In this document: piece after piece, positions 23,793-29,793 of the stretch
How positions within the stretch are numbered: position 1 is the first letter of the stretch
How the letters are laid out: the number at the start of each line of letters is the position of its first letter
DNA from: Nitrospira sp. UBA5699
GTDB taxonomy: Bacteria > Nitrospirota > Nitrospiria > Nitrospirales > Nitrospiraceae
Reading direction: 5' to 3'
DNA length: 29,819 nucleotides
NCBI GenBank assembly: GCA_002420105.1
Contig: DIHJ01000027.1
Span: 1 to 29,819, forward strand
The notes under the pieces: model-generated
What the model saw: only the letters and a program-made list of their open reading frames with translations
Databases searched by the model: none
What the model was told of the DNA's origin: nothing
Made by a program: the position numbers and the translations under genes

Positions 23793-24203
23793 TCAGGCGA
23801 CGGGAGGATAGGATCGCACCGGTGAAAGCCCGACCGTCCGGTCGGCCGGCAATGCCCGCCGGAGGATCAGAAGCGCCGCAGTTCCGATTCCCGCCGCATT
23901 GAGCATCACGTCGCCGGCATCGGCGACGCGTCCGGGAACGGATCCCTGGGCCACCTCCATCCAGAGGCCGAAGACCATGGCGCCGGCGGCCGCGACGAAC
24001 AGGGCATAACGGCAGGGCCAGCCCCGTTGCTGCAAGCTGCTCGTCAGCAACCAGGTCAGGACCGCGTAGGCCGGCGCATGCATCCAATCGGTGAAGGTGC
24101 TCGGGAGCATTTCGATCATGCGGCCCGAGAGTCCGATACCGGGTGAAACCATCGTGCCGAATCCCAGCAGCCCCATATAAATCAGCACCAGTCCCAAACC
24201 CAT
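23793..24203 (-). CDS. VanZ-like membrane protein
   Basis: A 136-residue protein with four predicted membrane helices at about 1-20, 42-62, 68-90 and 98-116. DWMHAPAYAVLTWLL and FGLWMEVAQGSVPGRVADAGDVMLNAAGIG match the conserved blocks of VanZ-family proteins (a His in the second block, then GxxxExxQ and DxxxNxxG). The founding VanZ gives low-level teicoplanin resistance, but most family members have no known role, and no glycopeptide-resistance genes lie nearby. It precedes the PilZ gene by 10 bp. The upstream strand (24204-24662) is non-coding. Confidence 0.8.
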   Translation of the reverse strand: MGLGLVLIYMGLLGFGTMVSPGIGLSGRMIEMLPSTFTDWMHAPAYAVLTWLLTSSLQQRGWPCRYALFVAAAGAMVFGLWMEVAQGSVPGRVADAGDVMLNAAGIGTAALLILRRALPADRTVGLSPVRSYPPVA

Positions 24204-24662
24204 CGTCTTGCCTCCAGGTACGTAAACCGTGCCCGGAGCTTACAAAACAGCATACTGAGAAACTACTGGACAATGGTAGGGGGACCCCGGAGGGCCGGTC
24301 CCCGTCACGACAACGATGAGGGGGATGCGTCGGTCCGACCGGGAATCGTCGCCGTCGATTGGCGAGCATTCCTATGTCGGAAAATTCCTGATACGTAGAA
24401 TCAATCGCTTAGGCCTCTTCATGCATGCGGGGGAAGCCGCTGGTGCCTTTGGGCCGGGCCGGTCGGCGGCGGGCCGCGAGGGAAGAGCGGCCGGCGCCGG
24501 AACGGAGGAACCAGCCTGTTCTCCATCTTTCGAGGGGCGTGGGTGAGATCCATCAAGCCTGATGATTTCCTGACGGGGAACAGGTATTCTTCGGGCGCTA
24601 TCAAGGACAGTCATGCGGTCGCACCGCAAGCCGATCCGACCGCCCTAACGAAAAGGATATCG
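24204..24662. other. 459-bp intergenic region, nothing coding
   Basis: Divergent gap between the VanZ-like gene (-) and the coiled-coil lipoprotein (+), so it should contain promoters for both. GGGGACCCC near 24281 and GC-rich runs at 24450-24500 are visible. An AT-richer part occurs at 24370-24420 (GGAAAATTCC, a perfect palindrome). I see no clear -35/-10 pair, no tRNA and no plausible gene. An open frame continues upstream of 24663, but it has no good start and no protein-like composition. Confidence 0.5.
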
Positions 24663-25331
24663 ATGAAAAGACCCTCTACGCTCTGCCTGCTATGCCTCAT
24701 GATGACCACGCTCGGCGGCTGCGTGATGAAAAGCACCTACGACGCCGCGGTCCAGGATGCGGAACTCACCAAAGCCGAACTGGAACGGGCCCGGGAAGAA
24801 CAGAAGTTTCTCGCCCGGCAGGCGACCGAGATCGAGCAACAGAACCGGGAGACGATGCGCGAAGCGGAGGCGGCGGTCGCGGCGGCGCAACAGGCGAAGC
24901 TCGAGATCGAGACGGAGCGGCGCCAGGCCGAAGATCTGCAGGCCAAGCTCAAGCAGAAACTCGCCCAGCTCGCCAGACAACAGAGCGCGCTGAAGAACGA
25001 ACTGGTCGTCGCCAAGGAAAACCACGCCGCCCTGCAGGAACTCGTCGAGGTCTATCAGAAAAAATTGCGCGACCAGGGCGGCAGCCTCGCGGCCGCGGCG
25101 CCGCTCGAAACGATGCGCGCGCCCGAACCCTTCAATCCCGCGACGCTCCCGCCGCCGAACATGGAGCCCATCGCCAAGCCGGCCCCGGCGCCGCCGCCGG
25201 CCGCTCCGGCGGAGCCGCCCGCCGCCGTCCAGCCGCCTCCTGCGCCCAAGCCTCAGGAACCGGCCGAGTCCGGCTGGTTGTCCGCCATCAAGGACTGGGT
25301 CGTCTCGCTCTGGCGGTCGGTCTTTCCCTGA
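24663..25331 (+). CDS. Coiled-coil lipoprotein with proline-rich linker
   Basis: A 222-residue predicted envelope lipoprotein. The ATG at 24663 follows AAAAGGA and gives the signal peptide MKRPSTLCLLCLMMTTLGGC, with the lipobox Cys at 20. Residues about 24-140 are Glu/Gln/Lys/Ala-rich, a long coiled coil. A Pro/Ala-rich region follows at about 150-200. The C-terminus is an amphipathic Trp-rich stretch (GWLSAIKDWVVSLWRSVF). The architecture resembles that of the LysM lipoprotein at 7523 up to the linker, but there is no LysM domain here. Similar proteins are known as envelope spacers such as Lpp, but no homology can be claimed. It heads a run of five lipoprotein genes on the + strand. Confidence 0.8.
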   Translation: MKRPSTLCLLCLMMTTLGGCVMKSTYDAAVQDAELTKAELERAREEQKFLARQATEIEQQNRETMREAEAAVAAAQQAKLEIETERRQAEDLQAKLKQKLAQLARQQSALKNELVVAKENHAALQELVEVYQKKLRDQGGSLAAAAPLETMRAPEPFNPATLPPPNMEPIAKPAPAPPPAAPAEPPAAVQPPPAPKPQEPAESGWLSAIKDWVVSLWRSVFP

Positions 25332-25455
25332 ACCCGTCCGCGGCATCCCGCCCGTCGGCCGGATGATTTTCGGAAGCGGAACTTGTATGCTGACCGGGAA
25401 GGCACGGAGGATTGCCTCGACGGTCGCGCCATCACGCCAAGGGGGGACCACGAAC

Positions 25456-25848
25456 ATGAGAGCCATAGCGGTTGCGCTGGGGTTGAGTCTGACGGTCGCG
25501 CTGACGGGATGCGGGGGCGACACCGTCCAGATCAAGGAAGACCGGTTGACCGTCGGGAAGGTCCAGGGAGAGATCAAGGTCGGCATGCCGGCCTCGCAGG
25601 TCGCCGAACTCCTCGGCAGCCCGAACATCGTCACGACCGACGACAAGCGCCGCGAGGTCTGGATCTACGACAAGGTCTCGACCGACCGGGTGGACACGGC
25701 CAGTTCCTCCTTCGCGGGCCTCATCATTCTCGGCGCCAGCTCGCGCGACAGCTCCAGCTCGCAGCGGCAGCGCACCCTCACGATCATCATCAAGTACGAC
25801 GAAGACAAGAAGGTCCGCGACTTTGCGTACAACTATACGCAGTTCTGA
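25456..25848 (+). CDS. BamE/SmpA-like small lipoprotein
   Basis: A 130-residue lipoprotein. The ATG at 25456 gives a signal peptide with the lipobox LTGC (Cys19). The mature protein has the SmpA/OmlA pattern: GEIKVGMPASQVAELLGSPNIV, that is a strand, GM/GxS turn and helix, followed by a strand with WIYDKV. BamE proteins of this type assist outer-membrane beta-barrel assembly, but many SmpA/OmlA-fold proteins do other jobs. A Ser-rich segment (SSRDSSSSQRQR) is unusual. The start of the next gene lies within this one, 26 bp before the stop, so translation is likely coupled. An earlier in-frame start at 25363 would lose the signal peptide. Confidence 0.82.
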   Translation: MRAIAVALGLSLTVALTGCGGDTVQIKEDRLTVGKVQGEIKVGMPASQVAELLGSPNIVTTDDKRREVWIYDKVSTDRVDTASSSFAGLIILGASSRDSSSSQRQRTLTIIIKYDEDKKVRDFAYNYTQF

Positions 25849-26440
25849 GCGGGGCGCCGGCCGCCCGGGAGGGCGGCCGTGCCTTGCGGCGGCCGCGCTC
25901 CTGCTCTCGACCCAGCTCGCCGGCTGCGTCACGTCGACCGAGCCCACCGAATTCTTCCAACTCACGCCGGAAAGCGCGATGCATCGGGCGATGCAGACCC
26001 GCCTCTTCGAGACCAGGGATGACGCGGAGCTGCTCTCCGCCTCGGCCGCCGTCCTGCAGGATCTCGGATTTCAGATCGAGGAAAGCGTGCAGGACGTCGG
26101 GTTCCTCCGCGCCACCAAGGAACGGAGTGCCAGGGAATACGGCCAGGACATCGGCCGGTTCTTCACCTTTCTGTTGTCGCTCGGGCACGTCATCATGCCG
26201 GTGGATCTGCACCAGAAGATCGCCGCCACGCTGGTCGCCCGTCCGGTCAATCCGGAGGCGACGCGCCACGAAGTCCGGATCATGTTCTACCGGGTCGTGT
26301 GGAAGGGGGACGGCCAGGCCGACCGCAACTACATCCCGCCGGGCGAGCAGAAGATGGAGATGCTCCGCGACCCGGCGCTGTACCAGCAATTCTTCGCCAA
26401 GCTCTCGAAAGCCGTGTTCCTGGAACCGTTCACCCTGTGA
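25823..26440 (+). CDS. Lipoprotein paralog 1 of a three-gene family
   Basis: Unknown function. It probably starts at TTG 25823, inside the BamE-like gene (26 bp overlap). AGAAGG lies about 9 bp upstream, and no in-frame ATG exists before the mature part. The signal peptide is long and Arg-rich, ending LSTQLAGC (Cys35). The mature core shares blocks with the next two genes: MQTRLFETRDDAELL, AAVLQDLGFQIEES, DVGFLRATK, and the C-terminal DPALYQQFFAKLSKAVFLEP. It differs from them by a hydrophobic insert (FFTFLLSLGHVIMPVDLHQK) in the middle, possibly a membrane contact. 205 aa. It stands third in a run of five lipoproteins. Confidence 0.8.
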   Translation: MRTTIRSSERGAGRPGGRPCLAAAALLLSTQLAGCVTSTEPTEFFQLTPESAMHRAMQTRLFETRDDAELLSASAAVLQDLGFQIEESVQDVGFLRATKERSAREYGQDIGRFFTFLLSLGHVIMPVDLHQKIAATLVARPVNPEATRHEVRIMFYRVVWKGDGQADRNYIPPGEQKMEMLRDPALYQQFFAKLSKAVFLEPFTL

Positions 26441-26449
26441 GACGAGGAG

Positions 26450-26884
26450 ATGATGAAGCGAGCCGTTTGGGGAATCATCGTGATAGCGGGTGTGATGCTC
26501 TTGCACGGCTGCACGGCGCCTGAGCCGCAGCAAGATCTGTTGGCTCCGACCGAAGCGCAGATGAAAATCCGGAGCGTGCAGACCCGCACCTTCGACGTGA
26601 CGGACCGCCAGCTCGCCATGCGCGGGGTCATCGCGGCCCTACAGGATCTGGGCTTCATCATCGAGCGGGCGAACGAGCCGCTCGGGCTCGTGACCGCCGC
26701 GCGCTTCGCCGAGCCCAATTACTACGACGTGCTGGGCGTCACGGTCACCGTGCGCCAGGAGGCGGAAGGCCGCATGATGATCCGGGCCAACGCCATCTAC
26801 AACAACAAGCCCATCGAAGACCCGAAGGTCTATCAGAACTTCTTCGCCACGCTCGAACGGTCGCTGTTCGTGGGCAAGCAGTAG
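26450..26884 (+). CDS. Lipoprotein paralog 2 of a three-gene family
   Basis: The shortest of the three paralogs, 144 aa. The ATG at 26450 or 26453 follows GAGGAG. The signal peptide ends LLHGC (Cys21). The mature core carries the family blocks VQTRTFDVTDRQLAM, IAALQDLGFIIERA, LGLVTAARF, then VTVRQEAEGRMMIRANAIYN and IEDPKVYQNFFATLERSLFV. The middle insert of paralog 1 and the aromatic insert of paralog 3 are missing, so this looks like the minimal domain. It begins 9 bp after paralog 1 stops. The whole run appears to be one transcript. I cannot name the family. Confidence 0.82.
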   Translation: MMKRAVWGIIVIAGVMLLHGCTAPEPQQDLLAPTEAQMKIRSVQTRTFDVTDRQLAMRGVIAALQDLGFIIERANEPLGLVTAARFAEPNYYDVLGVTVTVRQEAEGRMMIRANAIYNNKPIEDPKVYQNFFATLERSLFVGKQ

Positions 26885-26918
26885 CAGTAGAGGAGGGTGC
26901 GGTGCGCCGGACGGGGAG

Positions 26919-27506
26919 ATGAACGCCGGACGGATCTCCATATCGCGCGGGACCGCCGCTACGCTTGCGGCCGGGCTCTGCCTGCTGTTGCAGGGCTGTC
27001 CCACGCCCTACGAGTTGCGGCACCAGGACCAGTGGGAATCGCGGGATCAGATCTGGCTGTCGGAGGAAAGCCAGGTCAAGCTCCGCGCGGCGCAGAGCCG
27101 CGTCTTCGACACCAACGACCGGCGGCGCACGCTCGAAGCCATCGTCGATACGATGCAGGATATCGGGTTCATGGTGGAAGTGCTGGACGAAAACCTGGGC
27201 ATCGTGTCGGGCAAGAAATTCGAAGCGATCGAACGGCCCGGCTTCGCAACCGACCCCTCCTACCACTTCTACGACGATCAGAGCCTCCTGTTGTTCACGA
27301 AGAACTATCGTACATGGGGGCCGTTCTGGCACCGGAGCGACCTCGTCCGGTTGACCGCAACCGTCCGCAAGCGGAACGAGTCGCAGCTCGTCGTGCGGGC
27401 CAGCGCGCAGTTCTACCTCCGCGCCATCGAAGACCCGGCCCCCTACCAGAAATTCTTCCGCGCCCTGGAACAGGCCCTCTTCCTCCAAGGCAAAGCAGCG
27501 GAATAG
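26919..27506 (+). CDS. Lipoprotein paralog 3 of a three-gene family
   Basis: 195 aa. The signal peptide ends LLLQGC (Cys27). Family blocks: AAQSRVFDTNDRRRTL, VDTMQDIGFMVEVL, LGIVSGKKF, then VRLTATVRKRNESQLVVRASAQF and IEDPAPYQKFFRALEQALFL. An additional segment with YHFYDDQSLLLFTKNYRTWGPFWHRSD, rich in aromatic residues, lies between the second and third strands. The start ATG at 26919 follows GGGGAG at short spacing, 34 bp after paralog 2. The stop is followed within 5 bp by short-period repeats, so the operon probably ends here. Like its paralogs, it is likely an outer- or inner-membrane-anchored periplasmic protein of unknown role. Confidence 0.8.
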   Translation: MNAGRISISRGTAATLAAGLCLLLQGCPTPYELRHQDQWESRDQIWLSEESQVKLRAAQSRVFDTNDRRRTLEAIVDTMQDIGFMVEVLDENLGIVSGKKFEAIERPGFATDPSYHFYDDQSLLLFTKNYRTWGPFWHRSDLVRLTATVRKRNESQLVVRASAQFYLRAIEDPAPYQKFFRALEQALFLQGKAAE

Positions 27507-27510
27507 ATTT

Positions 27511-27564
27511 GGTCTGGCTGGTCTGTCGAGTCTATCTGGTTCATCTGGTCTGTCTGGTCTATCT
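27511..27564. repeat. Degenerate 9-nt tandem repeat downstream of the lipoprotein cluster
   Basis: Six units in perfect phase: GGTCTGGCT, GGTCTGTCG, AGTCTATCT, GGTTCATCT, GGTCTGTCT and GGTCTATCT. The consensus is GGTCTGTCT. It starts 4 bp after the stop of paralog 3. The same consensus appears in both orientations downstream of pal (29601-29653). Confidence 0.8.
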
Positions 27565-27579
27565 GGTATCCGCTCCGGC

Positions 27580-27642
27580 AACTCATAACTCAGAACCCAG
27601 AACTCTTTCCGTCATTCCAAATTCCACATTCCTCATTTCCCC
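27580..27642. repeat. Degenerate 7-nt tandem repeat (AACTCAG and ATTCCAC types)
   Basis: Nine 7-nt units in one phase. From 27580: AACTCAT, AACTCAG, AACCCAG and AACTCTT, then TCCGTCA, TTCCAAA, TTCCACA, TTCCTCA and TTTCCCC. The second half, read from 27614, is ATTCCAA, ATTCCAC, ATTCCTC and ATTTCCC. A segment of 22 bp around 27598-27619 recurs exactly at 29757-29778. The remainder of the 302-bp gap (27643-27808) shows no gene. A weak TTGACT/CATCCT pair at 27685-27713 could be a promoter for the following small gene. Confidence 0.8.
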
Positions 27643-27808
27643 GCAATGTGCGGAGATCCCCTCTGCCGGCCCCTTTTCTCCCGCTTGACTCGCCCGGCTT
27701 GGAGGTCCATCCTAGGGGCATTCGTTGAGAGCCGACCGGGTTCGGACCTTCACCCGGCCCATCTCCAGCAAGCCTCGCCTCGATCGTCCGCACCGGAAGG
27801 GGGACAGC

Positions 27809-27997
27809 ATGATCAAGGTTACGAAGGAAGAAAAACCGCCGGGCATCGTCACGCACAACCGGGTGAAGGAGCGCTGCGCCCACGGGCGCATCGTCGATGA
27901 ATACCGGACGCCGGAAGGCGCCGGGACCGGCCAGCTCATCTGTCTGGAATGTCTCGCGGTGTTTCCCGATCCCACGGCCGCGAAGCCGGCCCACTGA
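27809..27997 (+). CDS. Small hypothetical protein with Cys/His pairs
   Basis: A 62-residue protein. The ATG at 27809 follows GGAAGGGGG (27795-27803), a good ribosome site. An upstream extension of the frame to 27725 is possible but lacks such a site. The sequence has CAHGRIVDEY, then CLECLAVFPDP about 25 residues later, that is C-x-H and C-x2-C, which could bind zinc as a minimal ribbon. The N-terminus is Lys-rich and there is no signal peptide. I do not recognise the family. It stands alone between a repeat-filled gap and a convergent small gene. Confidence 0.6.
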   Translation: MIKVTKEEKPPGIVTHNRVKERCAHGRIVDEYRTPEGAGTGQLICLECLAVFPDPTAAKPAH

Positions 27998-28027
27998 CGG
28001 GACGGTCGCCAGCCCCTCGTTCGCCGC

Positions 28028-28285
28028 TCATGCCTCCTGAACGCGCACGAACTCCCGCGCCCTGCGCAGATCCTCGCGCGTGCAGAGTTTCAGCTCCAGC
28101 AACAGATGCTCCAGCGCCGCGACCCGCGCCGTCACCTCCGGCAGGATGATGTCGATCCGTTCCGTCAGCTCGGCCAGGCGGCGGTTCAAACTCCCGTCTC
28201 CGGCCTTCGCCGGCGCTCGCTTCTTCACCCGGCCGACCGGCCGGCGACGTCCCCACTTCCGCGGATCTTTCCTTCTTGGCGGCAT
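28028..28285 (-). CDS. Small basic/helical hypothetical protein
   Basis: An 85-residue protein with a near-ideal ribosome binding site, AGGAGG 5 bp before the ATG at 28285. The first 30 residues are very basic (PRRKDPRKWGRRRPVGRVKKRAP), suggesting contact with nucleic acid or ribosome. Residues about 33-80 form one or two helices (LNRRLAELTERIDIIL, then VAALEHLLLELKLCTREDLRRARE), with a heptad-like leucine pattern. No membrane segment or signal peptide. It is convergent with the small gene at 27809, 30 bp away. It is AT-poor like its neighbours. Function unknown. Confidence 0.65.
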   Translation of the reverse strand: MPPRRKDPRKWGRRRPVGRVKKRAPAKAGDGSLNRRLAELTERIDIILPEVTARVAALEHLLLELKLCTREDLRRAREFVRVQEA

Positions 28286-28462
28286 AAGTCCCTCCTGTGC
28301 TGGAGGCCTTCTCTACGCGCCTTCCTCATCCAGGTCAAGGGTGCAGGGGATTCGTCCGGGCTTCATCTCAATCTCATAAAACGCCTGAAGTGTACGATGT
28401 AAATAATTGAGAATACGTACATAGTATTTTTACTTGCGTTGCTTTTTAGTCATGGAACAGAC
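28286..28462. other. Intergenic stretch with AT-rich island
   Basis: This gap upstream of the small minus-strand gene contains at 28385-28450 the most AT-rich DNA of the window, including GTAAATAATTGAGAATAC and GTATTTTTACTTG. TGTACG (28391-28396) and CGTACA (28416-28421) form a 6-bp inverted repeat around the first. It may hold the promoter of the small gene or be the eroded 5' part of the pseudogene that follows. No open frame of note is present. Confidence 0.45.
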
Positions 28463-28762
28463 ATCACGATTGTGACGTCAACGTGGGGCGGTCTCAGATG
28501 AGCCTATCGCTCTGCCTTCACCGAGCAGGGGGAGCCATGCGTTCCAGCGTATTGCGAAGCCAGAGAGCCATTAGAGGGCATTGCGACGATGCGAGCGTTT
28601 GTCCGGTTGAGAGAATTGATCGCCTCAACAAGGTCCTGTCCCGACGTCTTGCCGAACCGGCACAATTACGATGCCCGGTTTCGTGTCCTCTTCGAGGCGA
28701 TCCGTGAACTCATGCAAGCGCCGCAAACAAAACCCCACCGCGCGAGGCGCAAGGTGGAATGA
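28463..28762 (+). pseudogene. Decayed ORF6N-domain protein gene
   Basis: Fragments in three frames match the second half of ORF6N-domain proteins (phage and mobile-island DNA-binding proteins). Frame one, 28463-28531, reads ITIVTSTWGGLR, then a TGA stop (28499-28501) where Trp is expected, then AYRSAFTEQG. The next piece, from 28531, reads GAMRSSVLRSQRAIRG, after an apparent 1-nt loss in CAGGGGG. The last piece, ATG 28589 to stop 28762, reads MRAFVRLRELIAS and later FRVLFEAIRELMQAP. The N-terminal ORF6N DNA-binding half is missing. The final codons run directly into a 7-nt repeat. So the gene has one nonsense and two frameshift lesions and is inactive. Confidence 0.7.
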
Positions 28763-28781
28763 TGAATGTGAAATGTGGTAT
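28754..28781. repeat. Degenerate 7-nt tandem repeat at the pseudogene end
   Basis: Four units: GTGGAAT, GATGAAT, GTGAAAT and GTGGTAT. Read on the other strand they are ATACCAC, ATTTCAC, ATTCATC and ATTCCAC, the same consensus as at 27614 and 29704 but inverted. It overlaps the last codons and stop of the ORF6N remnant. Confidence 0.7.
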
Positions 28782-28794
28782 GGGCCCGAAGCGT

Positions 28795-28811
28795 GCTGAT
28801 CTCTGATCAGC
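28795..28811. repeat. Short perfect hairpin GCTGATC-TCT-GATCAGC
   Basis: A 7-bp perfect stem with a 3-nt loop, between the two oppositely oriented heptamer blocks (28754-28781 and 28853-28880). There is no U-tract. Its role is unclear. Confidence 0.4.
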
Positions 28812-28852
28812 CCGGCCGAGCGCCGAGGGCTCACGACCGATTTTGTCCTGCC

Positions 28853-28880
28853 ACTCCAGATTCCTAATTCCACATTGCCC
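28853..28880. repeat. Degenerate 7-nt tandem repeat upstream of pal
   Basis: Four units: ACTCCAG, ATTCCTA, ATTCCAC and ATTGCCC. Same ATTCCAC family as elsewhere in the window, opposite in orientation to the block at 28754. It ends 4 bp before the -35 of the candidate pal promoter. Confidence 0.65.
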
Positions 28881-28884
28881 CACC

Positions 28885-28913
28885 TTGCCCCTCCCGGTTC
28901 AGCTTGTTACACT
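28885..28913 (+). promoter_or_regulatory. Candidate sigma-70 promoter for pal
   Basis: TTGCCC (28885-28890) and TACACT (28908-28913) with a 17-bp spacer, about 70 bp upstream of the pal start codon. Both hexamers keep the most conserved bases (TTG, and TA with final T). Motif-based call only. Confidence 0.5.
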
Positions 28914-28981
28914 GCCTCGACGCGGGACGGACGCGGACGAATTGTTGGGGAGCCGTCCCGTTCATTCACCATGGAGGACGT

Positions 28982-29572
28982 ATGCATCATCACTATAGAA
29001 CGCTCTGCCTGGTGACCGTCGGTTGCGTGGCCCTGTGGAGCGCAGGCTGCTCGAGCAAATCCGTCCGGTCGGGAGGCGAAACCACCAAGTCCGCTCCCGC
29101 GCCGGCAGACAGCTGGTCGAGCTACGATCCGTCGGGCGCGGAGAGGCTGAGTTCCGGTATGGCCATGGCCAAGGTGGACCCGGCCACCGCGAAACGGCAG
29201 ATGGACGAAATGCGCGCGGAGCAAAACGCGACGACGGTCGCCGGCCTGCGCGACGTGTTCTTCGGCTACGACAGCTGGACCATCAACGAGGAGGGGAGAC
29301 AGGCGCTCACCAGGGACGCCGAGTGGCTGCGGATGCATCCGGCCGTCCAACTCAAGGTGGAAGGCCACTGCGACGAGCGGGGCAGCTCCACCTACAACTT
29401 CGTCCTGGCGGAGAAGCGGGCCAAGTCGGTCCGCAATTATCTGATGGACCTCGGCATCAAGCCCGAGCGTCTGATGGTCGTCTCCTACGGCAAGGAGCGC
29501 CCGTTCTGCAAGGACCGCTCCGAAACCTGCTACCAGCAGAACCGCCGGGGCCACCTGGTCGTCAAGCCGTAA
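28982..29572 (+). CDS. pal: Peptidoglycan-associated lipoprotein Pal
   Basis: Anchors the outer membrane to peptidoglycan and works with the Tol system in envelope constriction. 196 aa. The ATG at 28982 follows GGAGG (28972-28976). The signal peptide ends LWSAGC (Cys23). A Ser/Thr/Ala-rich linker leads to the OmpA-like domain at about 90-196: VFFGYDSWTINEEG, VQLKVEGHCDERGSSTYNFVLAEKRA and LGIKPERLMVVSYGKERP. The DERGS and Arg residues that bind diaminopimelate are present. The Pal label fits its length and the GHCDERG motif. tolB, usually the upstream neighbour, is not here, so it stands apart from a tol operon. A repeat-derived hairpin follows its stop by 33 bp. Confidence 0.9.
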   Translation: MHHHYRTLCLVTVGCVALWSAGCSSKSVRSGGETTKSAPAPADSWSSYDPSGAERLSSGMAMAKVDPATAKRQMDEMRAEQNATTVAGLRDVFFGYDSWTINEEGRQALTRDAEWLRMHPAVQLKVEGHCDERGSSTYNFVLAEKRAKSVRNYLMDLGIKPERLMVVSYGKERPFCKDRSETCYQQNRRGHLVVKP

Positions 29573-29600
29573 GGCAAGCTCGACCGAGCGGCGAGCATCC

Positions 29601-29653
29601 GGTCAGTCTGGTTCGTTTGGTCTGCCTCGAGGCACCAAACGAACCAGACACAC
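29601..29653. repeat. Inverted 9-nt repeats forming a perfect 15-bp hairpin after pal
   Basis: GTCTGGTTCGTTTGG (29606-29620) and CCAAACGAACCAGAC (29635-29649) are perfect reverse complements. The 14-nt middle contains TGCCTCGAGGCA, itself self-complementary. Read as 9-nt units the left side is GGTCAGTCT, GGTTCGTTT, GGTCTGCCT. The right side on the other strand is GGTGTGTCT, GGTTCGTTT, GGTGCCTCG, the same family as at 27511. It may end pal transcription, although there is no U-tract. Confidence 0.75.
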
Positions 29654-29703
29654 CATCTTCTCCGTACTTCCGCACTCTCCGCCATCCCCAACTCTTCCTG
29701 CTC

Positions 29704-29731
29704 ATTCCAAATTCCCCATTCCTCATTCCTT
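29704..29731. repeat. Degenerate 7-nt tandem repeat, ATTCCAC family
   Basis: Four units: ATTCCAA, ATTCCCC, ATTCCTC and ATTCCTT. They align unit by unit with the block at 27614-27641, in the same orientation. Confidence 0.75.
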
Positions 29732-29744
29732 CAGGGCACCCCCA

Positions 29745-29793
29745 GAACTCCTAACTCAGAACTCTTTCCGTCATTCCACATTCCACATTGACC
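29745..29793. repeat. Degenerate 7-nt tandem repeat, AACTCAG to ATTCCAC
   Basis: Seven units: GAACTCC, TAACTCA, GAACTCT, TTCCGTC, ATTCCAC, ATTCCAC and ATTGACC. The order AACTCAG-type then ATTCCAC-type is the same as at 27580-27642, and 22 bp (29757-29778) are identical to 27598-27619. A further ATTCCAC-like unit occurs near 29802 close to the window end. No gene is visible in 29573-29819. Confidence 0.75.

Noticed and set aside
21935..23902. Long + strand open frame across lnt and pilZ
   Set aside because: Antisense to well-supported genes; composition is that of a shadow frame and no motif is visible.
28483..28707. A 74-codon open frame as an intact gene
   Set aside because: It joins only one of the three frames of the ORF6N remnant, and the matching protein segments switch frame at both sides.
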